A stretch of 57,516 nt of DNA from Rhodoglobus sp. (lineage in GTDB: Bacteria; Actinomycetota; Actinomycetes; Actinomycetales; Microbacteriaceae), in contig JAODLY010000012.1 of NCBI GenBank assembly GCA_025464445.1, forward strand, positions 1 through 57,516, read 5' to 3'. Both the position numbers and the translations under genes were made by a program. Position 1 is the stretch's first letter. Each line of letters starts with the position of its first letter. Of the stretch, positions 20,620-29,104 are shown in pieces. A model generated the notes under the pieces. The model saw only the letters and a program-made list of their open reading frames with translations. It was not told the DNA's origin and ran no database searches.

Positions 20620-21522
20620 TCAGCGGGTGTAGTGGTACTGCACGTCGACGCCAGAGTCGACGAAGCCGAATTGGCGGTAGAGGCGCAGCGCCGGTGCGTT
20701 GTCGGCCTCGACATACAGGTGGGCCGAGTGGATGCCGCGCTCTGCCAGCCGCGCGAAGCCCGCGTTCATCAGCTGCCGCCCCAGCCCCTCGCCCTGGTGG
20801 CCGGGACCCACGCCCACGACGTAGAACTCGCCACTGGGCCCATCCTGAGCATCGCCCTCGATCTTGAGCCAGACGTACCCGATGAGCGCGCCGTCGTGCT
20901 TGAGCAGCAGGAAGTCGCGGGCGTCGAACCACGGCTGCGCCATCGTCGTGTCGAGGTCGGCCCGCGTGACGCCGCCCTGCTCCGGATGCCCGGCGAAGAT
21001 CCGCGCGTTGAGCTCGACCCAGGCGTCCGCGTCGGCCGGATCGAACGCGACGACCCCTTCCGAAATGACGGAGATTTGGGCCGATTCGGGCCCGGATTGC
21101 CCCAAAACGATGGGTTCTGGCTCAAAACTCCGCCGTTTCGGAAGGTCGAGCGGCACCGGGGCATGCAGGTGCAGCAGGGTGCGCACGGGCTCGAGCTTGT
21201 GGTGGCGGGCCAGGGCGCGGGAGGCCGGGTGGTCACCGTGGGCCCAGAACAGCTTCGTCCCGCCTGCCCCTCCGCGTGATGGGTGGGTGAGCATGTCGAG
21301 CATGCGGGCTCCGTGGCCGAGGCGGCGGGCATCCGGGTCGACGACGAATTCGGCAGCAGTGGGGGAGTCGAGCGCCACCGCGACGTGTCGCCCGGACGCG
21401 TCGGATTCCCAGACCAGCTCCCGCTCGCCGTTGGCCAGTTGCACCAGAGCGCCGTCGGAGAAGGGCGGCGAGCCGTCCGCGGCGCGCGCGCGGGCGATGA
21501 GGTCTTCGAGCTCGGGGATCAC
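20620..21522 (-). CDS. mshD: Mycothiol synthase
   Basis: The 300-residue protein carries two tandem GNAT domains. The first holds [19 protein letters not shown]; the second has [20 protein letters not shown] and ends [13 protein letters not shown]. MshD acetylates Cys-GlcN-Ins to give mycothiol, the actinobacterial thiol buffer. The GTG start at 21522 overlaps the TGA of glnR (GTGA). Residues around [20 protein letters not shown] form a linker between the domains. Confidence 0.93.
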   Translation of the reverse strand: MIPELEDLIARARAADGSPPFSDGALVQLANGERELVWESDASGRHVAVALDSPTAAEFVVDPDARRLGHGARMLDMLTHPSRGGAGGTKLFWAHGDHPASRALARHHKLEPVRTLLHLHAPVPLDLPKRRSFEPEPIVLGQSGPESAQISVISEGVVAFDPADADAWVELNARIFAGHPEQGGVTRADLDTTMAQPWFDARDFLLLKHDGALIGYVWLKIEGDAQDGPSGEFYVVGVGPGHQGEGLGRQLMNAGFARLAERGIHSAHLYVEADNAPALRLYRQFGFVDSGVDVQYHYTR

Positions 21523-22211
21523 TGCGCCGCGGCCATGGCGGGCCGCTCGTTGTCATCGTCGTAGACGTTGAAGCGGTAGCCCACGTTGCGCACGGTGCCG
21601 ATGAGGGATTCGAGATCGCCGAGCTTGGCCCGCAGCCGCCGCACATGCACGTCGACGGTGCGCGTGCCGCCGAAGTAGTCGTACCCCCATACCTCGCTCA
21701 GCAGCTGCTCGCGGGTGAAGACGCGCGACGGGTGCGTCGCGAGGAACCGCAGCAGCTCGAACTCCTTGAACGTGAGGTCGAGGGGCCGGCCGTGCACCTT
21801 GGCGCTGTACGAGGCCTCGTCGATGACGACGCCCGAAGCCTGGATCTTGGAACTCGATGAGTCGAGCGCCTGGCGGCCGAGCGCGAGCCTGATGCGGGCA
21901 TCCGCCTCGGCAGGGCCGGCCGAGACCAGGATGACGTCGTCGACGCCCCAGTCGGCGGACACGGCTGTCAGCCCGCCCTCGGTGAGGATCAGGATGAGCG
22001 GCACAGTCACGCCAGTCGTGTTGAGGATCTTGCACAGCGACTTCGCGCTCGCGAGATCCTGCCTTGCATCGATGAAGATCAGGTCACAGGTTGGCGCCGT
22101 GATGAGGGACGCGGGTGACGCGGGGATCTGCTTCGTGGTGTGGCTGAGGAGCCCCAGTGCGGGAAAGACCTCAGTGTCGACCGCAGAGGTCAGGATCAAC
22201 AGCTGCGCCAC
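21519..22211 (-). CDS. glnR: GlnR-like winged-helix nitrogen regulator
   Basis: The 230-residue orphan response regulator begins [20 protein letters not shown]. Its receiver-like half keeps a central Asp48 (LIFIDARQD) but not the full acidic pocket, as in GlnR proteins that act without phosphorylation. The OmpR-type DNA-binding half has [20 protein letters not shown] and [17 protein letters not shown]. GlnR controls glutamine synthetase and ammonium uptake in actinobacteria. It is the first gene of a glnR-mshD unit near ppk and pst, an arrangement also seen in Streptomyces. Confidence 0.88.
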   Translation of the reverse strand: MAQLLILTSAVDTEVFPALGLLSHTTKQIPASPASLITAPTCDLIFIDARQDLASAKSLCKILNTTGVTVPLILILTEGGLTAVSADWGVDDVILVSAGPAEADARIRLALGRQALDSSSSKIQASGVVIDEASYSAKVHGRPLDLTFKEFELLRFLATHPSRVFTREQLLSEVWGYDYFGGTRTVDVHVRRLRAKLGDLESLIGTVRNVGYRFNVYDDDNERPAMAAAQ

Positions 22212-22349
22212 GGGTCCTCCAAATTGCGTGAAGTCAGTCTAACGGCGCGCTGGAGCTTTGGGGATCGCGTCTGCGATCCGGCAGGCACGCGGCGAAGCCG
22301 CTGCCGTGCCAGCGCCGCAGGAGCCTGCGACTGCGGTTAATATGGCGGT

Positions 22350-22610
22350 ATGACCTGGCAATTCTTCAGTGTGCTCCCGGTATGGCTGCTGTCGGTTGCC
22401 GGGGCTGTCGTCATCGCCGTCATCGTGCCGCCCGACCTGCAGCTCACCTGGCTGGCGATAGCGCTCGCCGCCGCCGTCATCGCGACATTCGCCATCCAGC
22501 TGGCGATCCAGCGCACCGACGGCTTCGTCGTGCGAGCCATGGCCAGCATCGGCGCATCCGTCGCGATTCTCGCCGTCGCCACAGGGGTACTCGCTCTCGT
22601 CGGTAGTTAG
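22350..22610 (+). CDS. Small three-TM membrane protein
   Basis: The 86-residue product has three hydrophobic segments, starting at FFSVLPVWLLSVAGAVVIAV, then LAIALAAAVIATFAIQLAIQ, then a C-terminal one ending VATGVLALVGS. No motif is recognised. TAATAT at 22338-22343 lies six nt before the ATG and there is no Shine-Dalgarno sequence, so the transcript is probably leaderless. The 36-codon gene follows within 10 bp and is likely cotranscribed. Confidence 0.7.
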   Translation: MTWQFFSVLPVWLLSVAGAVVIAVIVPPDLQLTWLAIALAAAVIATFAIQLAIQRTDGFVVRAMASIGASVAILAVATGVLALVGS

Positions 22611-22619
22611 GATTGGAGA

Positions 22620-22730
22620 ATGCTTCTCGCCCTTGAGCTCTTCTTCGTAGGCCTGCTGCTCCTGGCGACCCTCGCTATCGGTTTCACCTCGGTCGTGGTG
22701 CTCTACAACCTGTTTCGCGGGCAGCGCTAA
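22620..22730 (+). CDS. 36-residue single-pass membrane peptide
   Basis: The frame from the ATG at 22620 encodes 36 residues, with one long hydrophobic stretch from about residue 2 to 30 (LFFVGLLLLATLAIGFTSVV) and a basic tail FRGQR. AGGATTGGAGA precedes the ATG. Position, composition and topology suggest a real small membrane protein that partners or modulates the neighbouring one. No function is known. Confidence 0.55.
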   Translation: MLLALELFFVGLLLLATLAIGFTSVVVLYNLFRGQR

Positions 22731-22757
22731 GCGCTGCGCGATTGTGAGCGCAGGATC

Positions 22758-23354
22758 ATGATCGAGCTGGGAGCCGACGTTCCCACCGAACTCGTGCCGT
22801 TGTCATGGCTCATCGGGCTCTGGGAGGGCACGGGGATCGTCAACTACGCGGTCGGCGACGACACGCGCACCCTCGAGTTCGGCCAGCGACTGAGCTTCAC
22901 GCACGACGGGCTGCCGCACCTCAACTACAGCTCGTACACCTGGCTTCTCGACGGGTCGCTCACGCCACACGTCACGGAGACGGGGTACTGGCGCCTGGGC
23001 CGCCCGGCCGCCGATGGCGATCCCGGCCCCGGGATGCTCGCGGGAACCGGCGCACGCCCGTACCCGGACGCGGCGTCGGTCGAGGCGCTGCGCAACGCCG
23101 ATGACGGTTTCGACATCGAGGTGTCGCTCGTGCACCCGAGCGGGGTGAGCGAGCTCTACCTCGGGCAGGTCAAGGGCCCGCGCATCGACCTCGCCACCGA
23201 CGCCGTGATGCGCACCGCCACCGCGAAGGAATATGCGGCGGCGACCCGCATCTACGGGCTTGTCGAGAACCACCTGCTCTGGGCCTGGGACATCGCCGCC
23301 CTCGGCCAGGAACTCAAGACCCACGCTTCGGGAAGGCTTGCCCGTGTCGAATAG
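22758..23354 (+). CDS. Nitrobindin-like heme-binding beta-barrel protein
   Basis: The 198-residue protein belongs to the FABP-like/DUF1794 family. The hallmark GLWEGTG is at residues 20-26, several amphipathic strands follow, and a His near the C-terminus (ELKTHASGRLARVE) is the expected heme-iron ligand. Nitrobindins bind ferric heme and act on NO or peroxynitrite. Its last 11 nt overlap the GTG start of the ygfZ-like gene. Confidence 0.85.
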   Translation: MIELGADVPTELVPLSWLIGLWEGTGIVNYAVGDDTRTLEFGQRLSFTHDGLPHLNYSSYTWLLDGSLTPHVTETGYWRLGRPAADGDPGPGMLAGTGARPYPDAASVEALRNADDGFDIEVSLVHPSGVSELYLGQVKGPRIDLATDAVMRTATAKEYAAATRIYGLVENHLLWAWDIAALGQELKTHASGRLARVE

Positions 23355-24390
23355 TTTCGCGTCCCGGCCGGGTGCTGTCGGCAACCCGCCGCAGCACTAC
23401 GGCAATCCGCTCGGCGAGCAGAAGGCGCTCGCGGCGGGCACGGCGATCGTCGACCTGTCCGACCGCGCGGTGATCGCTGTGACCGGCCCGGACCGGCTCA
23501 CCTGGCTGGACTCGCTCACCTCGCAGTCGCTCAGCCACCTCGCCCCGGGCGAGTCGGCGGAGACGCTTCTGCTCGACCCGACCGGCCGGCTCGAGCATGC
23601 AATGCGCGTCATCGATGACGGGGTCACCGCCTGGCTGCTCGTCGACGCCTCCGAGGTGGATGCGCTCGCCGCCTGGCTCGACCGCATGCGCTTCATGCTG
23701 CGGGTCGAGGTCGCGGTATCCGACGCCTACGCGACTGTGGGGACTCTCGGCCGGCTCGAACTTCCTGCGGCGGCCCCCAACGGCGTGCCCCTGGCCTGGA
23801 CCGATCCCTGGCCGGATGTCACGCCGGGGGGCCACCAGTATGCGCACAACCGGCCCGCCGCCGGGTGGGCCTACCGCGAGATCCTCGTCGACCGGGACGC
23901 AGATCTCTCCTCCTTCCCCGCTGCGGGCACGCTCGCCCTCGAGGCGCTGCGCATCGCGGCCTGGCGCCCCCGGCTCGCCACGGAGGCCGACGACAAGACC
24001 ATCCCGCACGAGCTCGACTGGCTGCGTACCGCTGTGCATCTCAACAAGGGCTGCTACCGCGGGCAGGAGACCGTCGCGAAGGTGCACAACCTCGGGCATC
24101 CCCCGCGCCGGCTGGTGATGCTGCACCTCGACGGGCTCGTGCCCCCCGCCGGCTCGGCCGTCGAACTCGGCGACAATACCGTGGGGCTCGTGACCTCGTC
24201 CGCGCTGCACTACGAGCTCGGACCGATCGCGCTCGCCGTGATCAAGCGCAACGTCGATCCCGCTGTGGACCTCGTGGTGCGCACCGCTGACGAGATAGTC
24301 GCAGCGGCGCAGGAGGTCATAGTCCCGACAGACGCGGGCGCAGAGGCGAACGTGCCCCGGTTGCCGCGGCTCGGTTCAGTAACCCGTTAA
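23344..24390 (+). CDS. ygfZ: YgfZ/GcvT-like folate-binding protein
   Basis: The 348-residue protein has the YgfZ signature with K-G-C-Y-R-G-Q-E-T-V (HLNKGCYRGQETVAKVHNLG). It also has the N-terminal GcvT-like fold (VDLSDRAVIAVTGPDRLTWL). YgfZ uses folate in iron-sulfur cluster maintenance. The GTG start at 23344 is chosen from homology and its overlap with the nitrobindin stop; an upstream ATG in frame would run more than 110 nt into that gene. Confidence 0.88.
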   Translation: MSNSFASRPGAVGNPPQHYGNPLGEQKALAAGTAIVDLSDRAVIAVTGPDRLTWLDSLTSQSLSHLAPGESAETLLLDPTGRLEHAMRVIDDGVTAWLLVDASEVDALAAWLDRMRFMLRVEVAVSDAYATVGTLGRLELPAAAPNGVPLAWTDPWPDVTPGGHQYAHNRPAAGWAYREILVDRDADLSSFPAAGTLALEALRIAAWRPRLATEADDKTIPHELDWLRTAVHLNKGCYRGQETVAKVHNLGHPPRRLVMLHLDGLVPPAGSAVELGDNTVGLVTSSALHYELGPIALAVIKRNVDPAVDLVVRTADEIVAAAQEVIVPTDAGAEANVPRLPRLGSVTR

Positions 24391-24394
24391 GGCC

Positions 24395-25510
24395 GTGACC
24401 GACTCCGCGCCCCTGCGTCGTCTCGAGCGGCAGGTGCGCAGGCGGGTGGATGCCCGTCTTGCCGCCAGGCGCGTGTGGGAGTCACTGCCCGCCATCGTGC
24501 AGATCGTGGCCGCGGTGGCTGCGGCCTATTCGATAGCGCACTGGGGAATCGGGCACGCCTACCCGATCCTGGCGATCACGGTCACCATCAACTCCCTGGG
24601 CTTCTCGCGGGACGCGCGGCCCCAGCGGGTCGCCGAGACCGTGCTGGGCATCCTCGTCGGGGTGGCGCTCAGCGACGGGTTGTCCCTCTTGATCGGCAAG
24701 GGCCTGTGGCAGCTCGTCGTCGTGCTGCTCGTGGTGTTCGTCGTGGGGCGGGCCGTGTCATCCAACCCGGCATTCGCGGTTGCCGCGGCGGTGCCGTCCG
24801 CCCTCGTCGTGATCCTGCCGGTGCCCGATGGCGGAGTTTTCGGTCGCACGATCGACGCTCTCATCGGCGGCGTCATCGCGCTCATCGTCACGGCGCTCAT
24901 CCCCAGGGATCCCGGCCGGGCGGCAGCCCGCGAACGGCGCGCGCTGTTCGCGGCGATGGGCGAGGCCCTCGCCTCGGTTGTCGACTGCCTCAGGGATGCC
25001 GACGAAGCCGCGGGCGAGCTGGGGCTCACCCGGCTGCGCCGCACCCAACCACTCGTCGACGCCTGGTCGGCGACCCTGGAGAGTGCGATCGCCGTTGCCC
25101 GCATCTCCCCGTTCCTGCGGTCGCGGTTGCCCGAATTGCAGCGCAGTTCCCGGGTCTTGGTTGCCGCCGACCTCACCTCCCGCCACCTGCGCACCATCGC
25201 GCGCCGCGTCGAGTTCCTCGTGCGCGACGGCGTGCCCCGCCCAGCCCTCGCCGAGATGCTCGCCCAGTTCGGCACCGGCATTGCGCTGCTCGGTGAAGAG
25301 CTCGATGACCAGCAGCTCGTGGGCGCTGCACGGTCGCTCATCGCCGATCTCGCGCGACGACTCGATCCGGCAGGTGTCGTGCCCGACGCCGACCTGAGGG
25401 ATGCCGCGGTCGTGCTCATGCTGCGGCCGTTTGCTGTCGACCTGCTCGTCGGAACCGGGATGCCCGTAGCCGAGGCCAGGGCGCTGCTCCCTCCGGTTAC
25501 GTCCAGCTGA
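24395..25510 (+). CDS. FUSC-family (aromatic acid exporter-like) membrane protein
   Basis: The 371-residue protein begins with a basic N-terminus (RRLERQVRRRVDARLAARRV). About six tightly packed TM segments follow through residue 170, including FAVAAAVPSALVVILPVPDG, and then a long cytoplasmic helical domain of about 190 residues. This layout matches the FUSC/YeeA-like family, which includes aromatic-acid efflux proteins. The substrate is unknown. It follows ygfZ by four bases, and its 3' end overlaps the convergent methyltransferase by 14 bp. Confidence 0.75.
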   Translation: MTDSAPLRRLERQVRRRVDARLAARRVWESLPAIVQIVAAVAAAYSIAHWGIGHAYPILAITVTINSLGFSRDARPQRVAETVLGILVGVALSDGLSLLIGKGLWQLVVVLLVVFVVGRAVSSNPAFAVAAAVPSALVVILPVPDGGVFGRTIDALIGGVIALIVTALIPRDPGRAAARERRALFAAMGEALASVVDCLRDADEAAGELGLTRLRRTQPLVDAWSATLESAIAVARISPFLRSRLPELQRSSRVLVAADLTSRHLRTIARRVEFLVRDGVPRPALAEMLAQFGTGIALLGEELDDQQLVGAARSLIADLARRLDPAGVVPDADLRDAAVVLMLRPFAVDLLVGTGMPVAEARALLPPVTSS

Positions 25511-26285
25511 ACCCGGTCGGTGCCACCGCATCCCACGCCACACCCAGCTCGCCGAGCCGCCAGCGGGTCTTCGTGCCGAGGATCGGCCAACCGTCATCGC
25601 GCATCGATGCCGCGACGGCAAGCCAGCGCTGGGAGGGCCCGTACACCCCGAGCGGCGCGTGCACCCGCCACCAGCGGTCGAGGCCGGCGAGGTACTCGTG
25701 CACCCGCTCACCGTCCACGTTGCGGTGAATGAGCACCTTGGGTAGTCGCTCTGCGACGATCGACGGGCTGTCGAGGTCGGCGAGGCGCAGGCTGATCGTG
25801 AGGGCGCGCGGGCCGGCCGCCGTGGCATCCACCCAGCTTGCGACCCTGCCGAGTTCGCTGCAGGTGCCCTCGACGAGCACGCCGTCCGGCTGCAGGCGGG
25901 ACACCATGAGCTTCCACGCTCCGAGCACCTCGGATTCGTCGTATTGCCGCAGGACATTGAGCGCCCGGATGACCGTGGCCCCAGCCCCGGCATCGAGCGG
26001 CACCTCGAACCCGCCAAGCCGAAAGCTCACGCCCGGCCGGGCCGAGGCCGACGCTATCCGCACCCGCTCCGGATCGATTTCGATGCCGACCACCTCGACA
26101 TCCGGCCGCACACCGGAGAGCCGCTGGTGCAGTTCGAGCGTTGTTGTTGCGGATGCCCCGTAGCCCAGGTCGACGACGATAGGGGTGCCCGCGCGGCGCA
26201 ACGCGGGCAACTGCGCTATCCACCTGTCGATGCGGCGCAACCGGTTGGTGCCCGTGGTGCCGCGGGTGAGTCGGCCGATGGGCAT
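25497..26285 (-). CDS. SAM-dependent methyltransferase-like protein
   Basis: The 262-residue protein contains a class I motif [21 protein letters not shown], followed by a strand ending [16 protein letters not shown] (acidic ribose-binding Glu/Asp). Later regions include [20 protein letters not shown] and [20 protein letters not shown]. The substrate is not evident. The ATG lies 17 bp from the divergent gpmA start, and a -10 TAGCGT six nt upstream suggests a leaderless mRNA. Confidence 0.7.
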   Translation of the reverse strand: MPIGRLTRGTTGTNRLRRIDRWIAQLPALRRAGTPIVVDLGYGASATTTLELHQRLSGVRPDVEVVGIEIDPERVRIASASARPGVSFRLGGFEVPLDAGAGATVIRALNVLRQYDESEVLGAWKLMVSRLQPDGVLVEGTCSELGRVASWVDATAAGPRALTISLRLADLDSPSIVAERLPKVLIHRNVDGERVHEYLAGLDRWWRVHAPLGVYGPSQRWLAVAASMRDDGWPILGTKTRWRLGELGVAWDAVAPTGFSWT

Positions 26286-26302
26286 GTGGATACGCTAGCT
26301 GC
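26286..26302. promoter_or_regulatory. Bidirectional promoter with overlapping -10 elements
   Basis: The 17-bp gap between two divergent ATGs holds TACGCT (26291-26296) for gpmA and, on the other strand, TAGCGT (26297-26292) for the methyltransferase. Each lies exactly six nt before its ATG. Transcription would start at the A of each ATG, 18 bp apart. Both -10 elements share five bases. Confidence 0.55.
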
Positions 26303-27052
26303 ATGACCTACACGCTCATCCTTCTTCGCCACGGCAACTCCGACTGGAACCAGAAGAATCTCTTCACGGGTTGGGTCGATGTCGACCTCAGCGACGTGGG
26401 CCGGGCGGAGGCCAGGCGTGCGGGCGAGCTCATCAAGGGCTTCGAGAAGCAGCCTGATATCCAGTACACCTCCGTGCTCAAGCGCGCCATCCACACCGCG
26501 GACATCGCGCTGGCCGAGGCCGACCGGGACTGGATCGACGTCAAGCGCAGCTGGCGGCTCAACGAGCGCCACTACGGTGCCCTGCAGGGCAAGGACAAGG
26601 CCCAGACGCTCGCCGAATTCGGGGAGGAACAGTTCATGACCTGGCGCCGTTCGTTCGACGTGCCGCCGCCGCCACTCGACGACGACTCCGAGTTCTCGCA
26701 GGCGCACGACGTGCGGTATGCGCACATCGACGGGGAGTTGCCGCGCACCGAATCCCTCAAACTCGTGATCGAGCGCATGCTGCCCTACTGGCACTCAGAG
26801 ATCACGGCGGATCTCGCCGCAGGCAAGACCGTGCTCGTCACCGCCCACGGCAACTCGCTGCGCGCCCTCGTGAAGCATCTTGACGACATCTCGGATGACG
26901 CGATCGCCGAACTCAACATCCCCACGGGCATCCCGTTGGTCTACGAACTCGGCGACGACTTCATGCCCGAGAAGCCCGGCTACTACCTCGATCCGGACGC
27001 AGCCGCAGCCGGCGCGGCAGCCGTGGCCGCGCAGGGGTCGAAGAAGGGTTAG
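26303..27052 (+). CDS. gpmA: 2,3-bisphosphoglycerate-dependent phosphoglycerate mutase
   Basis: The 249-residue glycolytic enzyme interconverts 3- and 2-phosphoglycerate. It starts [20 protein letters not shown] with phospho-acceptor His10. It also has [20 protein letters not shown], the [20 protein letters not shown] segment, and the second His in [16 protein letters not shown]. Length is typical for dPGM. A leaderless start is likely, from the -10 TACGCT. Its last four bases overlap the small gene on the opposite strand. Confidence 0.97.
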   Translation: MTYTLILLRHGNSDWNQKNLFTGWVDVDLSDVGRAEARRAGELIKGFEKQPDIQYTSVLKRAIHTADIALAEADRDWIDVKRSWRLNERHYGALQGKDKAQTLAEFGEEQFMTWRRSFDVPPPPLDDDSEFSQAHDVRYAHIDGELPRTESLKLVIERMLPYWHSEITADLAAGKTVLVTAHGNSLRALVKHLDDISDDAIAELNIPTGIPLVYELGDDFMPEKPGYYLDPDAAAAGAAAVAAQGSKKG

Positions 27053-27204
27053 TCCTTCGGTGGCATCACGATCGGTGCCGTCAAGGGCAACGACGCGGTG
27101 TCGATGTGCAGGTTATCGGGATCGGGCATTTCCTCGGAGTGCCCGGGGTCTTCGGGCAATTCCATTGTCGCGCCGTTGTACTTGGTCGAGTGTTTGCCGC
27201 TCAT
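27049..27204 (-). CDS. Small acidic protein, 51 residues, unknown
   Basis: From the ATG at 27204 the product starts [20 protein letters not shown] and is rich in Pro, Asp and Glu with no hydrophobic core, so it is probably unstructured. GGAAGGAAG lies just before the ATG, which decides this start over an in-frame ATG 29 codons upstream. It converges on gpmA with a 4-bp overlap. No function is recognised. Confidence 0.55.
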   Translation of the reverse strand: MSGKHSTKYNGATMELPEDPGHSEEMPDPDNLHIDTASLPLTAPIVMPPKD

Positions 27205-27360
27205 TGTTACTTCCTTCCGGACAGTAGTGCACGAAAGTGGTGTCGCTGGAAATTCAACGCTCACCTGACCCTCGCCGCAAGGGCTGGACAAATAGTGGGG
27301 TATGCGTCAGCAGTCCCTCACAACCTGCACCGGGAAAGGTCCTTCGACAGAAGTTGTTCC

Positions 27361-27738
27361 GTGACCCGCCCGGTCTGGATCACCTTGCTCGACGAACAGT
27401 CGCGGCCGCTACCTATCGTGATTCCGACGGATGTGCCGGCGCGACCCTACGCCGACGAGCTGCCCGGCGTCGCCGACTTCCTCACCTGCCTGGCGCTCGA
27501 TTTCGATCGTGCGACCCTCGTCGTGACACTCGAGCGTCCCGGCCCGGCGGAGATCGTGAATGCTGACCGCCAGTGGTTGCGTCTCCTGCGGGAGGCATGC
27601 GAGGAGACCGGCTTCCCGTTCCGCGGGCCATTCTTGTTGCTTGGGCGCTCCGTGCGTGAGGTTCCGGTAGGCGACTATCGCGGTATACCGTTGGTATACT
27701 CCGAGGATGCCGGGAACGACGATCAAGATTCCGTCTGA
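27361..27738 (+). CDS. Hypothetical protein (WITLLDEQ... family)
   Basis: The 125-residue protein starts from GTG at 27361 as VTRPVWITLLDEQSRPLPIV and ends in a poorly conserved acidic tail. The central section ADFLTCLALDFDRATLVVTL looks like a beta-alpha core, and WLRLLREACEETGFPFRGPF a helix plus loop. It faintly resembles the scaffold of small RadC/JAB-like actinobacterial proteins, but no metal motif is present. The 3' 32 nt overlap the antitoxin gene and contain its operator. Confidence 0.5.
   Translation: MTRPVWITLLDEQSRPLPIVIPTDVPARPYADELPGVADFLTCLALDFDRATLVVTLERPGPAEIVNADRQWLRLLREACEETGFPFRGPFLLLGRSVREVPVGDYRGIPLVYSEDAGNDDQDSV
27683..27699. promoter_or_regulatory. Inverted repeat and -10 of the MazEF-type module
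   Basis: GTATACC-gtt-GGTATAC is a perfect 7-bp inverted repeat. Its right arm overlaps TATACT (27695-27700), which lies six nt before the antitoxin ATG and fits a leaderless promoter. An antitoxin bound here would block its own promoter, as in other toxin-antitoxin loci. It sits inside the 3' end of the upstream coding region. Confidence 0.6.
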
Positions 27739-27943
27739 GCTGCGCGACAGGCTCAATGCAGAAGCGCGACGTGAAGGCCAGACGGTAGCGCAAGTTATCG
27801 AGGGACTGCTGGCCGTGCGAGGGCGTGCCGACAGGTTCGGCGCGATCAGAGACGCGAGGAATGCACTGAGCTCTGAACAGCAACGGGAACTCGATTCGGA
27901 GCGGGAAGTCTTTGAAACCGCGTCGCTCGAAGACCTTTCGTGA
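27707..27943 (+). CDS. Ribbon-helix-helix antitoxin (MazE-type)
   Basis: The 78-residue protein begins MPGTTIKIPSELRDRLNAEA and continues with EGQTVAQVIEGLL, a classic N-terminal RHH DNA-binding fold. An acidic C-terminal tail (LDSEREVFETASLEDLS) would bind and neutralise the toxin. A GAGG touches the ATG and is too close to act as a normal Shine-Dalgarno sequence, consistent with a leaderless start. The stop overlaps the GTG of the toxin (GTGA). Confidence 0.85.
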   Translation: MPGTTIKIPSELRDRLNAEARREGQTVAQVIEGLLAVRGRADRFGAIRDARNALSSEQQRELDSEREVFETASLEDLS

Positions 27944-28275
27944 ATCTCTTCAGCGGTGATGTGGTCTGGGCTGACCTCGGGCCCGCGCGCGGTCGCGAGC
28001 AGGTCGGCCGCAGACCACTGGTGATCGTCGCATCCGACGACTACCTCGAGGTTGTCGACACGCTCGTAATCGGACTGCCCGTCACCTCGCGTGAGCGTGG
28101 ATGGCCGAACCACGTTCCACTCACCGGCCAAACGGGACTGGGGCGGCCCAGCTTTGCCATGACCGAGCAGATCCTCACGGTGTCGCGAGAGCGTATCCGT
28201 GGCGTCGCTGGGCGCGTTGACGCGGAAAGCTTCGGCGCTATACGGGTGTACCTGCGGGACTTTCTCGGGTTGTGA
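27940..28275 (+). CDS. mazF: MazF/PemK-type endoribonuclease toxin
   Basis: The 111-residue protein has the CcdB/PemK fold: GDVVWADLGPARGREQVGRR, RPLVIVASDDYLEVVDT, and the conserved Thr/Ser region VIGLPVTSRERGWPNHVPLT, which MazF uses in RNA cleavage. It ends AIRVYLRDFLGL. The GTG start overlaps the antitoxin stop, so expression is coupled. It converges with phoU about 10 bp away, with no obvious terminator between them. Confidence 0.88.
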   Translation: MNLFSGDVVWADLGPARGREQVGRRPLVIVASDDYLEVVDTLVIGLPVTSRERGWPNHVPLTGQTGLGRPSFAMTEQILTVSRERIRGVAGRVDAESFGAIRVYLRDFLGL

Positions 28276-28285
28276 CCCGCCGATA

Positions 28286-28939
28286 TCACACGCCCGCGGG
28301 AATCCAGTCGCCCGTAGCCAGGTACTGCACCTTCTTGGCGATCGAGACCGCGTGGTCTGCGAAACGCTCGTGGTAGCGCGACGCGAGGGTGGCATCCACG
28401 GTGTCGACCGCTGCGCCCTTCCAGGTCTCGCCGAGTACCTTGTCGAACACGCTCAGGTGCAGCGCGTCGATCTTGTCGTCGTCATTGCGGATCTCCTCGG
28501 CGAGCTTCACGTCTTCGGTTGTCAGCAACTCGACGAGCTTCTTGGCGATCGCGACATCCAGTTCACCGAGCTGGGAGAACGTGCTGCGCAGGCTCTTCGG
28601 CACGACTTTGTCGGGGAACCGGTAGCGCGCCAGCTGCGCGATGTGCTCGGCCATGTCTCCCATGCGCTCCAGCGACGCGCTGATCCGCAGGGCACTCACG
28701 ACGATGCGCAGGTCGCGTGCGACGGGCTGCTGCCTCGCAAGGATGTTGATCGCGAGCTCGTCGAGTTCCAGCGCTGCGGCGTCGATCTTCTCATCGTCGG
28801 CGATGACGGTCTCTGCGAGGGAAACGTTTGACTCGTTGAAAGCGCGCGTCGCGTTCTCGATGCTCACCGCGACAAGTGTCGAAATCTCGACGAGGCGATC
28901 CTGCACCTCTCGCAGCTCCTGCTGGAATACTTCGCGCAC
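28286..28939 (-). CDS. phoU: Phosphate signalling protein PhoU
   Basis: The 217-residue protein has two PhoU three-helix repeats. It begins MREVFQQELREVQDRLVEIS, and each repeat carries the metal-binding pattern (VIADDEKIDAAALELDELAI and EIRNDDDKIDALHLSVFDKV). PhoU links Pst to the histidine kinase and represses the pho response when phosphate is ample. It is divergent from senX3, the usual actinobacterial layout. The intergenic stretch contains degenerate 11-nt repeats near 29005-29033. Confidence 0.95.
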   Translation of the reverse strand: MREVFQQELREVQDRLVEISTLVAVSIENATRAFNESNVSLAETVIADDEKIDAAALELDELAINILARQQPVARDLRIVVSALRISASLERMGDMAEHIAQLARYRFPDKVVPKSLRSTFSQLGELDVAIAKKLVELLTTEDVKLAEEIRNDDDKIDALHLSVFDKVLGETWKGAAVDTVDATLASRYHERFADHAVSIAKKVQYLATGDWIPAGV

Positions 28940-29104
28940 GCTTTGGTCCCTTCGTCACGGGCACAGCAAAGCCCGCACGGTTCAGGCAACAGTGCCTTCG
29001 CCAGGTTAACAGCCGGTGTTACCCGCCTTAACTTCGGGCGAAGCACAACGCCTGCACGACCACTAACGGCGGGGTGTTCGCCAGATGTAACTAATCTAGT
29101 GGCT

